Shown piece after piece: positions 6,203 through 6,221 of a stretch of 6,221 nt of DNA. A model generated the notes under the pieces. It did not search any database and had not been told where the DNA came from. It worked only from the letters and a program-made list of their open reading frames with translations. The position numbers and the translations under genes were made by a program. The DNA lies in contig JAEWFU010000067.1 in assembly GCA_023388675.1 (NCBI GenBank), positions 1 to 6,221 on the forward strand, given 5' to 3'. This DNA is from Pseudomonadota bacterium. GTDB taxonomy: Bacteria; Pseudomonadota; Alphaproteobacteria; Rhizobiales; Rhizobiaceae. The first letter of the stretch is position 1, and the number at the start of each line of letters is the position of its first letter.

Positions 6203-6221
6203 GTGGCGCAATCACAAACAA
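6203..6221. other. Start of downstream spacer, no feature seen
   Basis: Only 19 bases follow the hydrolase stop codon. They hold no terminator stem or start codon that can be judged, so whether the operon continues, for example with the missing substrate-binding protein, cannot be told. Confidence 0.6.

Noticed and set aside
5900..6221. Possible terminator at the operon end
   Set aside because: Only 19 bases follow the stop codon and no GC-rich stem with a T-run is visible, so none can be called.

Overview
The window is GC-rich and almost entirely coding. Its codon use, with strong G/C preference at third positions, and its gene types suggest a proteobacterium. An alphaproteobacterium of the Rhizobiales kind is my best guess, but no rRNA or marker gene is present to confirm it.

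Layout. On the minus strand, positions 1-559 hold the N-terminal 186 residues of a GntR-type regulator that runs off the left edge. It is unusual in having two winged-helix domains in tandem before the start of what looks like an FCD effector domain. A 182-bp AT-rich divergent intergenic region (560-741) follows, with candidate promoters, a direct repeat and a near-perfect 18-bp palindrome. The plus strand then carries a tightly packed five-gene unit: a C45-family Ntn hydrolase/acyltransferase (742-1908), two Dpp/Opp-type permeases (1911-2855 and 2852-3673), one polypeptide carrying both ABC ATPase domains (3670-5319), and an alpha/beta hydrolase (5333-6202). Gaps are 2 nt, two 4-nt overlaps (ATGA, GTGA) and 13 nt, so this is almost certainly one operon.

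How the genes may work together (inference). The permeases and fused ATPase would import a peptide-like or amide-containing compound. The two hydrolases lack visible signal peptides and so are probably cytoplasmic; they would cleave an amide bond (C45 enzyme) and an ester or similar bond (alpha/beta hydrolase) in the imported compound. The divergent GntR protein would sense the compound or a product and control the shared promoter region. The periplasmic substrate-binding protein such an importer needs is not in the window. The substrate cannot be named from sequence alone; N-acylated amino acids or peptides, beta-lactam-like amides and other acylated natural products are all possible.

I see no tRNA, rRNA, CRISPR array, insertion sequence or phage feature. 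The most distinctive item is the compact combination of tandem-wHTH regulator, C45 amidase, fused-ATPase importer and second hydrolase.
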